Source: a bacterium (GTDB lineage Bacteria; Actinomycetota; Acidimicrobiia; Acidimicrobiales; CATQHL01). From it: 40,000 bases of DNA. Both the position numbers and the translations under genes were made by a program. Under the pieces are notes generated by a model. It was not told the origin of the DNA and searched no databases. It was given only the letters and a program-made list of their open reading frames with translations. The DNA lies in the NCBI GenBank assembly GCA_026706565.1, contig JAPOYM010000069.1, forward strand, positions 1-40,000. The letters run 5' to 3'. Each line of letters starts with the position of its first letter. Within the stretch, counting starts at the first letter, position 1. Below are positions 15,515 through 24,108 of this stretch, piece by piece.

Positions 15515-16335
15515 CCGGACCGGCCCTTCAGGTGAGGGACCTCAGCGTCGAGATCGCCGGGCGCGACGTCGTCACCCCCGTCCTGGACGGCGTCGGCCTC
15601 GAGCTCCGGAGGGGCCGGATGCACGGGCTCGTGGGCGAGACCGGCTCGGGGAAGTCGATGACGGCGCGCTCGGTGATCGGGCTCCTGCCGCCCGGCGGGC
15701 GGGTCACCGCGGGCTCGGTGCAGCTCGGCGGCCGGGAGCTGCTCGGGCTCGGCGCCGACGAGCTGCGGGAGCTGCGCGGGGCGGCGATCGGCATGGTGTT
15801 CCAGAACCCCCGGACCGCGCTGTACCCGTTGATCACCATCGAGACCCAGATGGCCAACGTGTTGAAGGCCCACCTGGGCCTGGACCGGCGGGGGCGCGCC
15901 GCCCGGATCCGCGAGCGGCTGCGGCTGGTCGGCATCGACGACGTGGACCGGATCGCCCGCTCGTACCCCCACGAGCTGAGCGGCGGTCTGGCGCAGCGGG
16001 CCGTGATAGCCACGGCGCTGCTCTGCGATCCGGAGGTGCTGATCGCCGATGAGCCCACCACCGGCCTCGACGCAACGATCCAGCGCCAGATCCTGGAGCT
16101 GATCGCCTTCCTGCAGTCGGAGCTGTCGCTGTCGGTGCTCATCATCACCCACGACCTGGGCATCATCGCCCAGTACTGCGACACGGTCTCGGTCATGCAC
16201 GACGGGCGGGTGGTCGAGGACGGGGACATGCGCCGGGTCCTGCTCTCGCCGCAGCACGACTACACCAGACGCCTCATCGCCGCATCGGCCCTGCGCGGGT
16301 TGCGCGAGGAGCGACCGCAAGGCGCGGGCCGATGA
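15511..16335 (+). CDS. ABC transporter ATP-binding protein, DppD/OppD type
   Basis: 274 residues. Walker A is GETGSGKS (residues 43-50), the Q-loop VFQNP, the signature ELSGGLAQR (His-Glu before it), Walker B VLIADEPTT, and the switch His in ITHDLGII. The signature reads SGGLA instead of SGGMR/SGGQ, a mild variation. It starts at a GTG overlapping the upstream stop and ends in an ATGA overlap with the second ATPase gene. It lacks the long C-terminal oligopeptide-transporter domain usual for DppD, so it is shorter than the family norm of about 320 residues. Confidence 0.88.
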   Translation: MTGPALQVRDLSVEIAGRDVVTPVLDGVGLELRRGRMHGLVGETGSGKSMTARSVIGLLPPGGRVTAGSVQLGGRELLGLGADELRELRGAAIGMVFQNPRTALYPLITIETQMANVLKAHLGLDRRGRAARIRERLRLVGIDDVDRIARSYPHELSGGLAQRAVIATALLCDPEVLIADEPTTGLDATIQRQILELIAFLQSELSLSVLIITHDLGIIAQYCDTVSVMHDGRVVEDGDMRRVLLSPQHDYTRRLIAASALRGLREERPQGAGR

Positions 16336-17366
16336 GCGACCCGACCCACAGCGACGCATCACAGGGCGCCGCGGGCCTCGACAGCGCGGTCGCCATCGCC
16401 GTCGAGGGCCTCAACAAGACCTTCCCCTCCCGTCGCGGCGTGCCCGACGTCGTCGCCGCGGAGGACGTCGGCTTCACGGTGCCCTACGGGCGGACCCTCG
16501 GCATCGTCGGCGAGAGCGGCTCGGGGAAGTCGACCGTCGCCCGCTGCATCCTGGGGCTCACCCCGGTGGACTCCGGCAGGATCGAGGTGCTCGGCCGCTC
16601 CATCACCGACGCCGGGGCCAAGGCGCTCCGCTCCTGGCGCAGCGAGATGCAGATCGTCTTCCAGGAGCCCTACGAGTCGCTGGACCCGCGCTATCACGTC
16701 TGGGAGGCGGTCGCCGAGCCCCTGCTCCTGCACACCGACCTGCGCGGCGCGGACCTGGCTCGGCGAGTCCATGAACTGCTGGAGCAGGTGGCGCTCTCGC
16801 CGGATCTGGCGGGCCGCTATCCCCACGAGCTCTCCGGGGGACAGCAGCAGCGGGTCAACATCGCCAGAGCGCTGGCGACCTCGCCGCGTGTGCTCATCCT
16901 CGACGAACCGACAGCCTCGCTGGACGTGTCGGTGCAGGAGGGCGTGCTGCGGTTGCTGCTGCGCCTGCAGCGGGAACTGAACCTCACCTACGTGCTCATC
17001 TCCCACGACCTGAAGGCGATCCGAGCCGTATGCGAACGGGTGGCGGTCATGTACCTGGGGCGGCTCGTGGAGATCGGCCCCACCGATGAGGTCCTCTCCG
17101 ACCCGAAGCACCCCTACACCGAGCTCCTCATCGGCGCCGAACTGTCGGTGGACCCCGATACAGCCCCCGCGGCGAGCGTCGTGCGGGGCGAGGTGTCCAG
17201 CGCCGAGAGGCCCGCAGGCTGCGTCTTCACGGCGCGCTGCCCGCTGGTCACGAGCGCCTGCCATGAAGCGCAGCCAGCGCTGGTCGAGGCGAGGCCGGAC
17301 CACGCCGCCGCCTGCATCCTCGTCCGCTCCGGGAGCGCCGCGTCGCAGGGCCCGGGCGCCGACTGA
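16332..17366 (+). CDS. ABC transporter ATP-binding protein, DppF/OppF type
   Basis: 344 residues. Walker A GESGSGKST, Q-loop VFQEPYESLDPR, signature ELSGGQQQRV, Walker B VLILDEPTASLD and switch ISHDL are all intact. The C-terminal oligopeptide/dipeptide transporter domain has GCVFTARCP with further Cys residues at the end, which in some relatives hold an iron-sulfur cluster. It pairs with the shorter upstream ATPase to drive import. The ATG overlaps the upstream stop by four bases, so the four transporter genes are translated as one unit. The binding-protein gene follows after 179 bases. Confidence 0.9.
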   Translation: MSDPTHSDASQGAAGLDSAVAIAVEGLNKTFPSRRGVPDVVAAEDVGFTVPYGRTLGIVGESGSGKSTVARCILGLTPVDSGRIEVLGRSITDAGAKALRSWRSEMQIVFQEPYESLDPRYHVWEAVAEPLLLHTDLRGADLARRVHELLEQVALSPDLAGRYPHELSGGQQQRVNIARALATSPRVLILDEPTASLDVSVQEGVLRLLLRLQRELNLTYVLISHDLKAIRAVCERVAVMYLGRLVEIGPTDEVLSDPKHPYTELLIGAELSVDPDTAPAASVVRGEVSSAERPAGCVFTARCPLVTSACHEAQPALVEARPDHAAACILVRSGSAASQGPGAD

Positions 17367-17426
17367 GCCCGCAGCCGGCGCTGCGCACCCAGTACCCCGC
17401 GGCGAGGATCCCGGGCCCACGGCTCT

Positions 17427-17455
17427 TTGCCCGGCCCATGCCTGACGACTAGCCT
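17427..17455 (+). promoter_or_regulatory. Candidate promoter for the binding-protein gene
   Basis: TTGCCC at 17427-17432 and TAGCCT at 17450-17455, with a 17-base spacer, about 90 bases before the binding-lipoprotein start. The -10 fits the actinobacterial TANNNT form and the -35 matches four of six consensus bases. A six-base inverted repeat, CCGGGC (17411-17416) and GCCCGG (17429-17434), overlaps the -35 and could be an operator or a weak terminator of the permease/ATPase genes. A separate promoter would allow the binding protein to be made in excess. Confidence 0.3.
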
Positions 17456-17545
17456 TCCCGCGTCATCTCCGAGCCTCCGGCTGTCCGATCCTCGACGGGG
17501 TTCGAGCGCGGGCGCCTCGGGGCAGAACTGATGGGGAAGGGAACC

Positions 17546-19567
17546 ATGCACCAAAACTCCAGAACGTCGAGCAAGCCCCGCCGGGGAGAGTCCGGCCGAG
17601 CAGGCTGGATCGCCGTCCTGAGCGCGCTGGCGCTGCTGGCTGCAGCCTGCGCCGCGGACGAAGGCGCCTCCGAGGTCGCCGAGGAGGCGACGGGCGAAGC
17701 GCAGGCAGCACAGTCCGAAGCCAGGGTGGCGCTCGCCGACGCGCAAGCGGCCTCCGCCCGGGCGGACGCGGCGCTCGCCGCCGCCGAGGAGGCCCAAGCA
17801 GCGTCCACCCTGGCGCAGGCCACCGCGGAGGGTAACCAGGAGGCCGTGGCCGAGGCCGAGGCGGCGCTGGCCGAGGCGCAGGCAGCCGCGGAGGCGGCGC
17901 GCTCGCAGGCGGCCGCCGCCCAGAGCGAGGCCGACTCGGCTCGGGCCGCCGCCGAGGAGGCCCAGGCCGAGGCCCGAGCAGCCGCCGAGCGCGAGGCCAC
18001 CGCACCCGCCCCGGCGCCCGAACCCCCGCCGCCGGCGCCCGCCGCCGCGCCGGGAGTGCCCGAGGAAGTGGTGTTCGCCCTGGCTGGACCCGTGCTGGCC
18101 ATCAACCCCGACGGCCCCGGACAGAACAACCTGCCGTCGGTCGGCATCTTCTTCGCCACCTACGACAGCCTCACGAACTGGGAGATCCCTGCCGACCGCG
18201 ACGCCCTCTACGCCAGCCTCGAAGACGGCAACGCCGGTCAGGCCCAGCCCGAACTGGCCGAGAGTTGGGAGATCTCCCCCGACGGCAGCGTGTACACCTT
18301 CCACCTCCAACAAGGAGTGATGAGCGACTTCGGCAACGAGATGACCGCGGAGGATGTGCGCTGGTCGCTCGAGAAGACGATGTCCGGCTTCACCACGGGC
18401 GCCTTCTGGATCTCACTCGCCGGCCTAGTGAGCATCGATCAAGTCGAGGTCGTCGACGACCACACGCTGCGGATCAGCGGGATCTTCGGCGACAAGCTCC
18501 TGCCCTCGCTGGGTTCGGGCTGGCTGGTCGTCTACGACTCGACCGAGGTCCGCCGGCACGCCACCGAGGAGGACCCCTACGCCAACGAGTGGCTCAACCA
18601 GAACACGGCCGGCTTCGGGCCGTACCGGGTCACCGACTTCGGCCCCGGCGGCGACGAGGTCACCCTCGAGGCGCGCGAGAACTACTGGGGCCCGCAGCCG
18701 GCCCTGCAGCGGGTCATCCAGCGCAGCGTGCCCGACGCCAACTCGCGCCTGCAGCTCCTGCTCGCCGGCGATGTGGCCTTCGCCGCAGAGCTGACGACGC
18801 TCGGCGTCGAGCAGGCCAAGGCCACCGAGGGGGTTGCGGTGACCCGCATGCCGACCACCACCGGGGCGTTCCTGGCGCTCACCTACGAGGCGCCGTTCGA
18901 CGATCCGGCCGTGCGGGCGGCGATCGCCCAGGCGATCCCCTACCAGGACATCGTCGACGTGGTCTTCCAGGGCGAGGCCCTCATATGGGACTCGATCCTG
19001 ATCCCGCCGACTCCCGGCTACACCGACGAGTTCTTCCGCGGCTACGACATCGAGGCGGCCGGGGCGGTGCTCTCGGGCATCGACGCGCCGCTGACGCTGG
19101 CGTACGCGGACGGCCTTCCGCTGGACGAGGAGATCGCCATCTTGGTGCAGAGCTCGATGCGCGAGGCCGGATTCGAGCTCAACATCGAGAAGCAGCCGCG
19201 CGCCACCTTCGACGGCCGCAAGTACGGCCGCACCGGGGAACTGCAGTTCTTCGTCGACGTGATCGACACGCCGGGCTACTACGACGCCAACTACTACGGC
19301 TTCATCTACGGCGGTGTCGGCGGCTTCCTGAACTGGTTCGGCTACGAGAACGAGGAACTGAACGCCGCCTTGGCGGCCACAGCCGATCCCGCCACAGCCG
19401 GCGAGGCGGCACGGGAGATCCAGCGGATCTTCGCCGAGGACTACCCGATCCACCCCGTCGCCTGGACCGGGCTCGATTACGCCCACGCCGACTACCTGAA
19501 GCTGACCCGTGCCATCACCGGCAACGGACTGGTGCGGATCCAGGACTTCGAGGCGGCGGGCGGCTAG
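17546..19567 (+). CDS. ABC substrate-binding lipoprotein, family 5, with a coiled-coil stalk
   Basis: 673 residues from ATG 17546, preferred over ATG 17531 because GGGGAAGGGA ends just before it. Lipobox LAAAC with Cys35. Residues 40-155 are Ala/Glu/Gln-rich with a heptad-like pattern and almost no Pro or Gly, so a long helical coiled coil is expected. A Pro-rich hinge to about 172 follows, then the family-5 binding domain: AQPELAESWEISPDGSVYTFHL, ITAEDVRWS-like MTAEDVRWSLE, NTAGFGPYRV and ENYWG. Family members bind peptides, opines, nickel or other ligands for DppBCDF-type pores. The stalk makes it about 130 residues longer than usual. It lies after the four transporter genes and just before the methyltransferase, linking import to the catabolic genes. 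Confidence 0.9.
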   Translation: MHQNSRTSSKPRRGESGRAGWIAVLSALALLAAACAADEGASEVAEEATGEAQAAQSEARVALADAQAASARADAALAAAEEAQAASTLAQATAEGNQEAVAEAEAALAEAQAAAEAARSQAAAAQSEADSARAAAEEAQAEARAAAEREATAPAPAPEPPPPAPAAAPGVPEEVVFALAGPVLAINPDGPGQNNLPSVGIFFATYDSLTNWEIPADRDALYASLEDGNAGQAQPELAESWEISPDGSVYTFHLQQGVMSDFGNEMTAEDVRWSLEKTMSGFTTGAFWISLAGLVSIDQVEVVDDHTLRISGIFGDKLLPSLGSGWLVVYDSTEVRRHATEEDPYANEWLNQNTAGFGPYRVTDFGPGGDEVTLEARENYWGPQPALQRVIQRSVPDANSRLQLLLAGDVAFAAELTTLGVEQAKATEGVAVTRMPTTTGAFLALTYEAPFDDPAVRAAIAQAIPYQDIVDVVFQGEALIWDSILIPPTPGYTDEFFRGYDIEAAGAVLSGIDAPLTLAYADGLPLDEEIAILVQSSMREAGFELNIEKQPRATFDGRKYGRTGELQFFVDVIDTPGYYDANYYGFIYGGVGGFLNWFGYENEELNAALAATADPATAGEAAREIQRIFAEDYPIHPVAWTGLDYAHADYLKLTRAITGNGLVRIQDFEAAGG

Positions 19568-19615
19568 GGACACGAGCCGCCGCGGGCCGACGTAGACGAG
19601 ACCTCGGGAGACGAG

Positions 19616-20743
19616 ATGCCTGAGCTGCCTGCTCCGACCCAGGAGCAGGCAGCTCACTTCGACTACCTCGAGGGCCTGCGGGGCTACAACTACACCGTGC
19701 ACGTGAAGGGCATCCTGGATGCCTACGAGCGCGCGACCACCGCGGACCGAGCCGCGCCTGACACCATGGACGAGGCTGGCGTGATCATCGCCCCCAGCCC
19801 GCTCTACCGGTTCGCCGCGGCCACACAGCACTTGGCGCAGAAGATGGGGTGGGCCGCAGCGAGACGCTCGCTCGAGGGCCACACGAACCAGCTCGCTGAT
19901 GTTCTGAACCGGATGCCGGCCGAACCCCGCGGGCGGCTCGTGCTCGACCCCGCCTTGGAACTGCCCGAGTACTACACCGAGCGTGACAGTGAGGGCCGAG
20001 ACGACATCCATCTCGTGCCCGGCGGGTACTGGGGCGACCCGCTCGTCGGCCCTGTCTACGAGCGCGGCGGCGCCCTCTACCGGATGGCGTGGCGCACGGG
20101 CTATACGGGCAGCCCGCCGGGTGCGCTGGTGGCGTTCGCCAAGGGCGCCCCGTCGGACGACTACCGGCGGATCCTCGACCTGGGATGCTCGTTCGGCGGG
20201 CTCACGATGGCCCTGCGGCAGGCCTACCCGGACGCAGAGGAGGTGGTGGGCATCGACATCTCCTCCGCCGCCCTGCGCTGGGCGCACCTCACCGCCGAGG
20301 AGCGCGGCCTGGCCATCGCCTTCGAGCAGCGGGACGCCACCGCAACCGGCTACCCCGACAGCAGCTTCGACCTGATTTCCGGATTCCTGCTGCTGCACGA
20401 ACTGAGCGCGGAGATTCTCGACGCCGTCATGGCCGAGGCGTACCGGCTGCTGCGGCCCGGAGGTCACATCCGCTTCCTGGACATGCCTCCCTACGCGGCG
20501 CTGCCGCCGGAGCGGGCCTTCCTGCAATCCTTCGACTGCGAGGGGAACGGCGAGGCGTTCTGGGACGAGTTCCTGTCCCGGGACTTCAAGGCGGTCCTGC
20601 GCGCCTGCGGCTTCGTACACGTCGCCGACGGTCCACTCGACTACGAGGAGCCGAACTACTGGGGCACGGCGGCGCTGTTGCGCACCGGGGAGTTCCGGCT
20701 CGAGAACCGCTGGGTGAACCAGGCCGACAAGCCCGCCGGCTGA
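19616..20743 (+). CDS. SAM-dependent methyltransferase with N-terminal extension
   Basis: 375 residues. The class I methyltransferase core begins at about residue 185: motif I ILDLGCSFGG (186-195), VVGIDIS with the acidic ribose-binding residue, then DATATGYPDSSFDLI, SGFLLLHELS and LLRPGGHIRFLDMP. The first 180 residues are not a family I recognise; they are mostly helical with a HLVPGGYWGDP segment, and may bind the acceptor. GGGAGACGAG precedes the ATG. It lies 48 bases behind the binding lipoprotein and seven before a 98-residue gene. The acceptor is unknown. Its place in the operon suggests it methylates, or has been recruited to act on, the imported compound or a pathway intermediate. 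Confidence 0.82.
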   Translation: MPELPAPTQEQAAHFDYLEGLRGYNYTVHVKGILDAYERATTADRAAPDTMDEAGVIIAPSPLYRFAAATQHLAQKMGWAAARRSLEGHTNQLADVLNRMPAEPRGRLVLDPALELPEYYTERDSEGRDDIHLVPGGYWGDPLVGPVYERGGALYRMAWRTGYTGSPPGALVAFAKGAPSDDYRRILDLGCSFGGLTMALRQAYPDAEEVVGIDISSAALRWAHLTAEERGLAIAFEQRDATATGYPDSSFDLISGFLLLHELSAEILDAVMAEAYRLLRPGGHIRFLDMPPYAALPPERAFLQSFDCEGNGEAFWDEFLSRDFKAVLRACGFVHVADGPLDYEEPNYWGTAALLRTGEFRLENRWVNQADKPAG

Positions 20744-20750
20744 GAGTCCC

Positions 20751-21047
20751 TTGTCCTCGCCGCCGGACCACCCCCCCGAGGCCGCCGCCGGCCCGGCAGC
20801 CCGGGGGTACCACGCCTTCGAGGACCCCGTCCACGACCGGCTGCTCGGAGTCATCCTGGCTCTGGGAGCGGAGGTGTGGAATCTCCGCGAGCGGCTCGGC
20901 CTGCTGGAGAGCGCCCTGGCCCGCCAGGGCGTCGAGGTCTCCGCCCTCATCGAGGAGCTGGCGCTCGACCCGGAGAGGGCGCCGGCGATGGCCGCCGACC
21001 GGGACGCCTTCCTGGCGCGTTTCCTGCGCGCCGTCAGCGCCGACTGA
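20751..21047 (+). CDS. Small conserved-looking protein, function unknown
   Basis: 98 residues from a TTG start seven bases after the methyltransferase stop. A Pro/Ala-rich first 20 residues is followed by DPVHDRLLGVILALGAEVW and a helical stretch with leucine spacing (NLRERLGLLESALARQG), then acidic helices and FLARFLRAV at the end. It looks like a short helical, possibly coiled-coil, accessory protein. No catalytic motif is seen. Tight packing between the methyltransferase and the bicupin argues that it is a true gene and perhaps a subunit of one of them. There is no strong ribosome binding site, so translation may be coupled to the upstream gene. Confidence 0.6.
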   Translation: MSSPPDHPPEAAAGPAARGYHAFEDPVHDRLLGVILALGAEVWNLRERLGLLESALARQGVEVSALIEELALDPERAPAMAADRDAFLARFLRAVSAD

Positions 21048-21058
21048 ACAGGGAGCGC

Positions 21059-21964
21059 GTGAGCCCGAGCCCCGACCGACGAGTCGCACAGTTCTTCCAG
21101 ATCGACGACGTCCCGCCGGCGCCGGTCTCCGAACCGGGACAGCTGGCCGGCTGCGACGGGCGCCTGCTGTCCGGCGATCCCGCAACCGGCCAACAGACAC
21201 TTCTCCTGGAGATGCCCGCGGGCTGGTCGGCGCCTGTCGGCGGCGGCGGGGGAACTCTCGAACTCCTGATCCTCGAGGGCTCGCTGACCGTCGACGGCAG
21301 GCGACTGGGCGCCGGGGGTTTCGCGGCCCTTCCCACAGGCTGCGGTCCTCTGGTCGTGACCGTCCGCGAAGCGGCCCGGAGTGTGGCCGTCTGGAGTCCC
21401 CACTTCGGCCCTAGCGACTACTACGACTCGAGACCGCGTGTCGTACGGACGGTCGACCTTCCCTGGGAACCCACCGTGTTCCCCGCGGAGTTGCAGGCAC
21501 CCGGGCGGCTGTACGGCGTCTGGTCGAAGTCCTTGCGCCTGCCCGACCCGGTCCGGGGGGACCTCCACGGCGGACCGAAGGGCTTGCTGCGCATCGTGGT
21601 CCTCGTGTCGGGCTTCGTGGGCGACCACCGCCAGGAGTCCCACCCGGGCTGCTGGGAGGAGATCATCTGGCTCGCAGGCGACTTCTTCATGCCCGGGACC
21701 GGCCGCCAGGCGGCGGGCAGCTACGTCGGGAACCCGTCACATCACCGCCACGGCCCGCTGCTGACCCAGCGGGGCTGCATCCTGCTGGTCCACACCGACG
21801 CCCCGGCGGACTTCTGCTTCCACGAACCGCCGGTCCCGGAGTCTCTGATCTCCGCCTACATGGACGGCGTCTCGTGGCTGGAGGATCCGGTCCATGGCCC
21901 GTCGCCGGAGGGATCGATGGCCGTTCCCCTGGGCGGAATGTCCCCTCCCGCCTCCACGGGCTAG
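21059..21964 (+). CDS. Bicupin-like protein (first of two paralogues)
   Basis: 301 residues from a GTG preceded by GGGAG. Two beta-rich halves look like cupin barrels. The first has LELLILEGSLTVDGRRLGAGGFAALP, the classic second cupin motif form. The second has LRIVVLVSGFVGDHRQESHPGCWEEIIWLAGDFF, then the HHRHGPLL segment with several His that could bind metal. It aligns along its length with the protein at 28951-29859: KSLR-PDP-HGG, WEE-WLAGD and HGPLLT are shared. Cupins of this type include dioxygenases, isomerases and ChrR-like sensors; the function is not clear here. It lies between the 98-residue gene and hyuA. Confidence 0.72.
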   Translation: MSPSPDRRVAQFFQIDDVPPAPVSEPGQLAGCDGRLLSGDPATGQQTLLLEMPAGWSAPVGGGGGTLELLILEGSLTVDGRRLGAGGFAALPTGCGPLVVTVREAARSVAVWSPHFGPSDYYDSRPRVVRTVDLPWEPTVFPAELQAPGRLYGVWSKSLRLPDPVRGDLHGGPKGLLRIVVLVSGFVGDHRQESHPGCWEEIIWLAGDFFMPGTGRQAAGSYVGNPSHHRHGPLLTQRGCILLVHTDAPADFCFHEPPVPESLISAYMDGVSWLEDPVHGPSPEGSMAVPLGGMSPPASTG

Positions 21965-22012
21965 ATTCCCCGGCGAATCGCCGGCTGAACACGTCCTAGG
22001 GGGCAGGTTGCC

Positions 22013-24064
22013 ATGTCAGAGGTATGGGTGGGAGTCGACACGGGTGGCACGTTCACCGACCTGCTGGCGTTCAACAGCGAGGGGCAGCTGTTCGCCGCCA
22101 AGACGCCGTCGACGCCCGACGACGACACCAGGGCGTTCCTGACGGGGCTCTCGGCGCTGCAGGCCTCAGCCGGATTCGAGCCGAGCGACGTCGTCGGCCT
22201 CCACTACGGGACGACGGTCGCACTCAACGCCGTCCTGCAGAAGCGCTGGCCCTCGCTGGGGTTCATCGTGACGCACGGCTACCGCGAGATGATCGAGATC
22301 GCCCGCCAGACGGTGCCGGGCGATTGGGGCGCCATCTACACCTGGGTCAAGCCGCCTCGCGTGGTACCCCTCGAGAACGTGCGGCAGGTACGTGGGCGCA
22401 TCACCCACACCGGCGAGGTGCTCGAGGAGATGAGCACCGACGACGTGCGGTCCGCGGCCGAGTTCTTCAAGGCGAAGGGCATCAATGCCGTCGCCCTGTG
22501 CTTCATGCACAGCTACCTGGATCCCTCCCACGAGCAGCGGGCGCGCGAAGTGTTCCGCGAGATTCACCCCGACTGCTTCCTGACCATCTCCTCGGACGTC
22601 CTCCCGGAGTTCCGCGAGTACGAGCGGGCCATGACGACGTGCCTGAACGCCGCGCTGATGCCGCTTGTGACCGACTACCTCGACAGCCTCGACAGCCGCC
22701 TCAAGGGGGCCGGCTACTCGGCGCCGCTGCTGCTCATGCGCTCCTCGGGTGGGCTCTCCCAGAGCGACCGGGTGGTCGAGCAGCCCGCCACCATCGCCTA
22801 CTCCGGACCGAGTGCGGGGGTACTGGGCATGGCGTGGCTGGCCGAGCAGATCGGCGAGGACAAGGTCCTCACCTACGACATGGGGGGAACTTCAACCGAC
22901 GTGGCCCTCGTCGAGGACGGCCGGCCCCTGCTCACCACCGAGGGACTGCTGGACATCTACCCGATGGGAATGCCCTCGATCGACATCGTGTCCATCGGCG
23001 CGGGCGGCGGGTCGATCGCCTCGCTGGGCACCGGCGACCGCCTCCGGGTCGGCCCCGAGAGCGCGGGCGCCGACCCAGGGCCGGTGTGCTACGGGAAGGG
23101 CGGGACCCAGCCCACCGTCACCGACGCCAACCTCGTGCTCGGGCGGATACCGGACTACCTGCTCGGCGGGGACATGCCCCTGGACGCGCAGGCCGCCCTG
23201 GACGCGGTCGGCACCGTCGGGGGCAAGATCGGCCTGGCCCCCGAGGAGTTCGCCTACGGCATCCTGCAGCTGGCCGCCGCGCGCATGTCCGCCGCTGTCC
23301 GCCAAGTTTCGATCGCCCGCGGCCGCGACCCGCGTGAGTACGCGCTCTTCGCCTTCGGCGGGGCCGGCCCGCTGCACGCCGCCGAGTTGGCCGACCAACT
23401 GGGCATCCGCAGGATCGTGATTCCCCCGCGTCCCGGTCTCGGCTCCTGCCTGGGCCTGCTGGCGGCGGACATCCAGGCGAGCGCGGTGCAGACCGTGAAC
23501 ACGCGTGCCGAGAACATCTCCCCCGACCGGATCGGCGACACGTTCGCCGACCTCGAGGCGAAGGTGGTCGCCGACATCCGGGGCCAGGGCATCGCCACCC
23601 CCACCACGGAGCGATTCGCCGACCTGTGCTATGTCGGCATGGCCACGGAGTTGACCGTCCCGGTACCGGACGGACCGGTCTCGGACGCCGGTCTCGATGC
23701 CGCCGTGGACGCATTCCACGCCGAGCACAGGCGCACCTACGGCTACCACTACGCCGGCGAGCAGCCCGTGGAGTTCGTCAACCTGCGCGTCCGGGGAGCG
23801 GGCCCGCTGCCCCGGATCGAGTTGGCCGAGACCACTCCCCGGGAGGGTTCGGTCGACGACGCCGTCCTCGGGGACCGCGACGTCTACTACGGCCCCCGGC
23901 ACGGCAAGCAGCGGACCCGCCTCTACGACCGCGACCGGCTGGCGGTCAACCACGAGGTCTCCGGGCCGGCGATCATCGTCGAGTACGACTCCACCGTGCT
24001 AGTGCCGCCTGCGGCTGTCACCCGGGTGGACGCCCTCGGCAACCTGATCATCCACCTGGGCTGA
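22013..24064 (+). CDS. hyuA: Hydantoinase/oxoprolinase subunit A (HyuA family)
   Basis: 683 residues, the usual length. The N-terminal Hydant_A_N domain starts with VGVDTGGTFTDLLAF (residues 6-20), a phosphate-binding loop of the ASKHA ATPase fold. LHYGTTVALNAVLQ, SSDVLPEFREYER, YSGPSAGVLG, LTYDMGGTSTDVALV (second phosphate loop), GAGGGSIA and the FGGAGPLHA segment follow in order. Together with HyuB it hydrolyses five-membered cyclic amides (hydantoins, N-methylhydantoin, 5-oxoproline) or carboxylates ketones with ATP. The start has no strong ribosome binding site beyond AGGGGG. HyuB follows after 44 bases. In cell terms it acts in the cytoplasm, downstream of the importer. Confidence 0.9.
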   Translation: MSEVWVGVDTGGTFTDLLAFNSEGQLFAAKTPSTPDDDTRAFLTGLSALQASAGFEPSDVVGLHYGTTVALNAVLQKRWPSLGFIVTHGYREMIEIARQTVPGDWGAIYTWVKPPRVVPLENVRQVRGRITHTGEVLEEMSTDDVRSAAEFFKAKGINAVALCFMHSYLDPSHEQRAREVFREIHPDCFLTISSDVLPEFREYERAMTTCLNAALMPLVTDYLDSLDSRLKGAGYSAPLLLMRSSGGLSQSDRVVEQPATIAYSGPSAGVLGMAWLAEQIGEDKVLTYDMGGTSTDVALVEDGRPLLTTEGLLDIYPMGMPSIDIVSIGAGGGSIASLGTGDRLRVGPESAGADPGPVCYGKGGTQPTVTDANLVLGRIPDYLLGGDMPLDAQAALDAVGTVGGKIGLAPEEFAYGILQLAAARMSAAVRQVSIARGRDPREYALFAFGGAGPLHAAELADQLGIRRIVIPPRPGLGSCLGLLAADIQASAVQTVNTRAENISPDRIGDTFADLEAKVVADIRGQGIATPTTERFADLCYVGMATELTVPVPDGPVSDAGLDAAVDAFHAEHRRTYGYHYAGEQPVEFVNLRVRGAGPLPRIELAETTPREGSVDDAVLGDRDVYYGPRHGKQRTRLYDRDRLAVNHEVSGPAIIVEYDSTVLVPPAAVTRVDALGNLIIHLG

Positions 24065-24108
24065 CGACATCCGCGAGAACCCCGACGACGACCCGAAGGA
24101 GCCGACCA

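Noticed and set aside
17650-18000. The Ala-rich stretch as a frameshift or non-coding insertion in the binding lipoprotein.
   Set aside because: The frame is intact from the lipobox into the binding domain and the composition suits a coiled coil.
18425-21643. A very long minus-strand open frame (over 1000 residues) opposite the binding lipoprotein, methyltransferase and bicupin.
   Set aside because: It is a codon-bias shadow of GC-rich genes: its translation is Val/Gly/Arg/His-rich without any domain, and the plus-strand genes have clear families.
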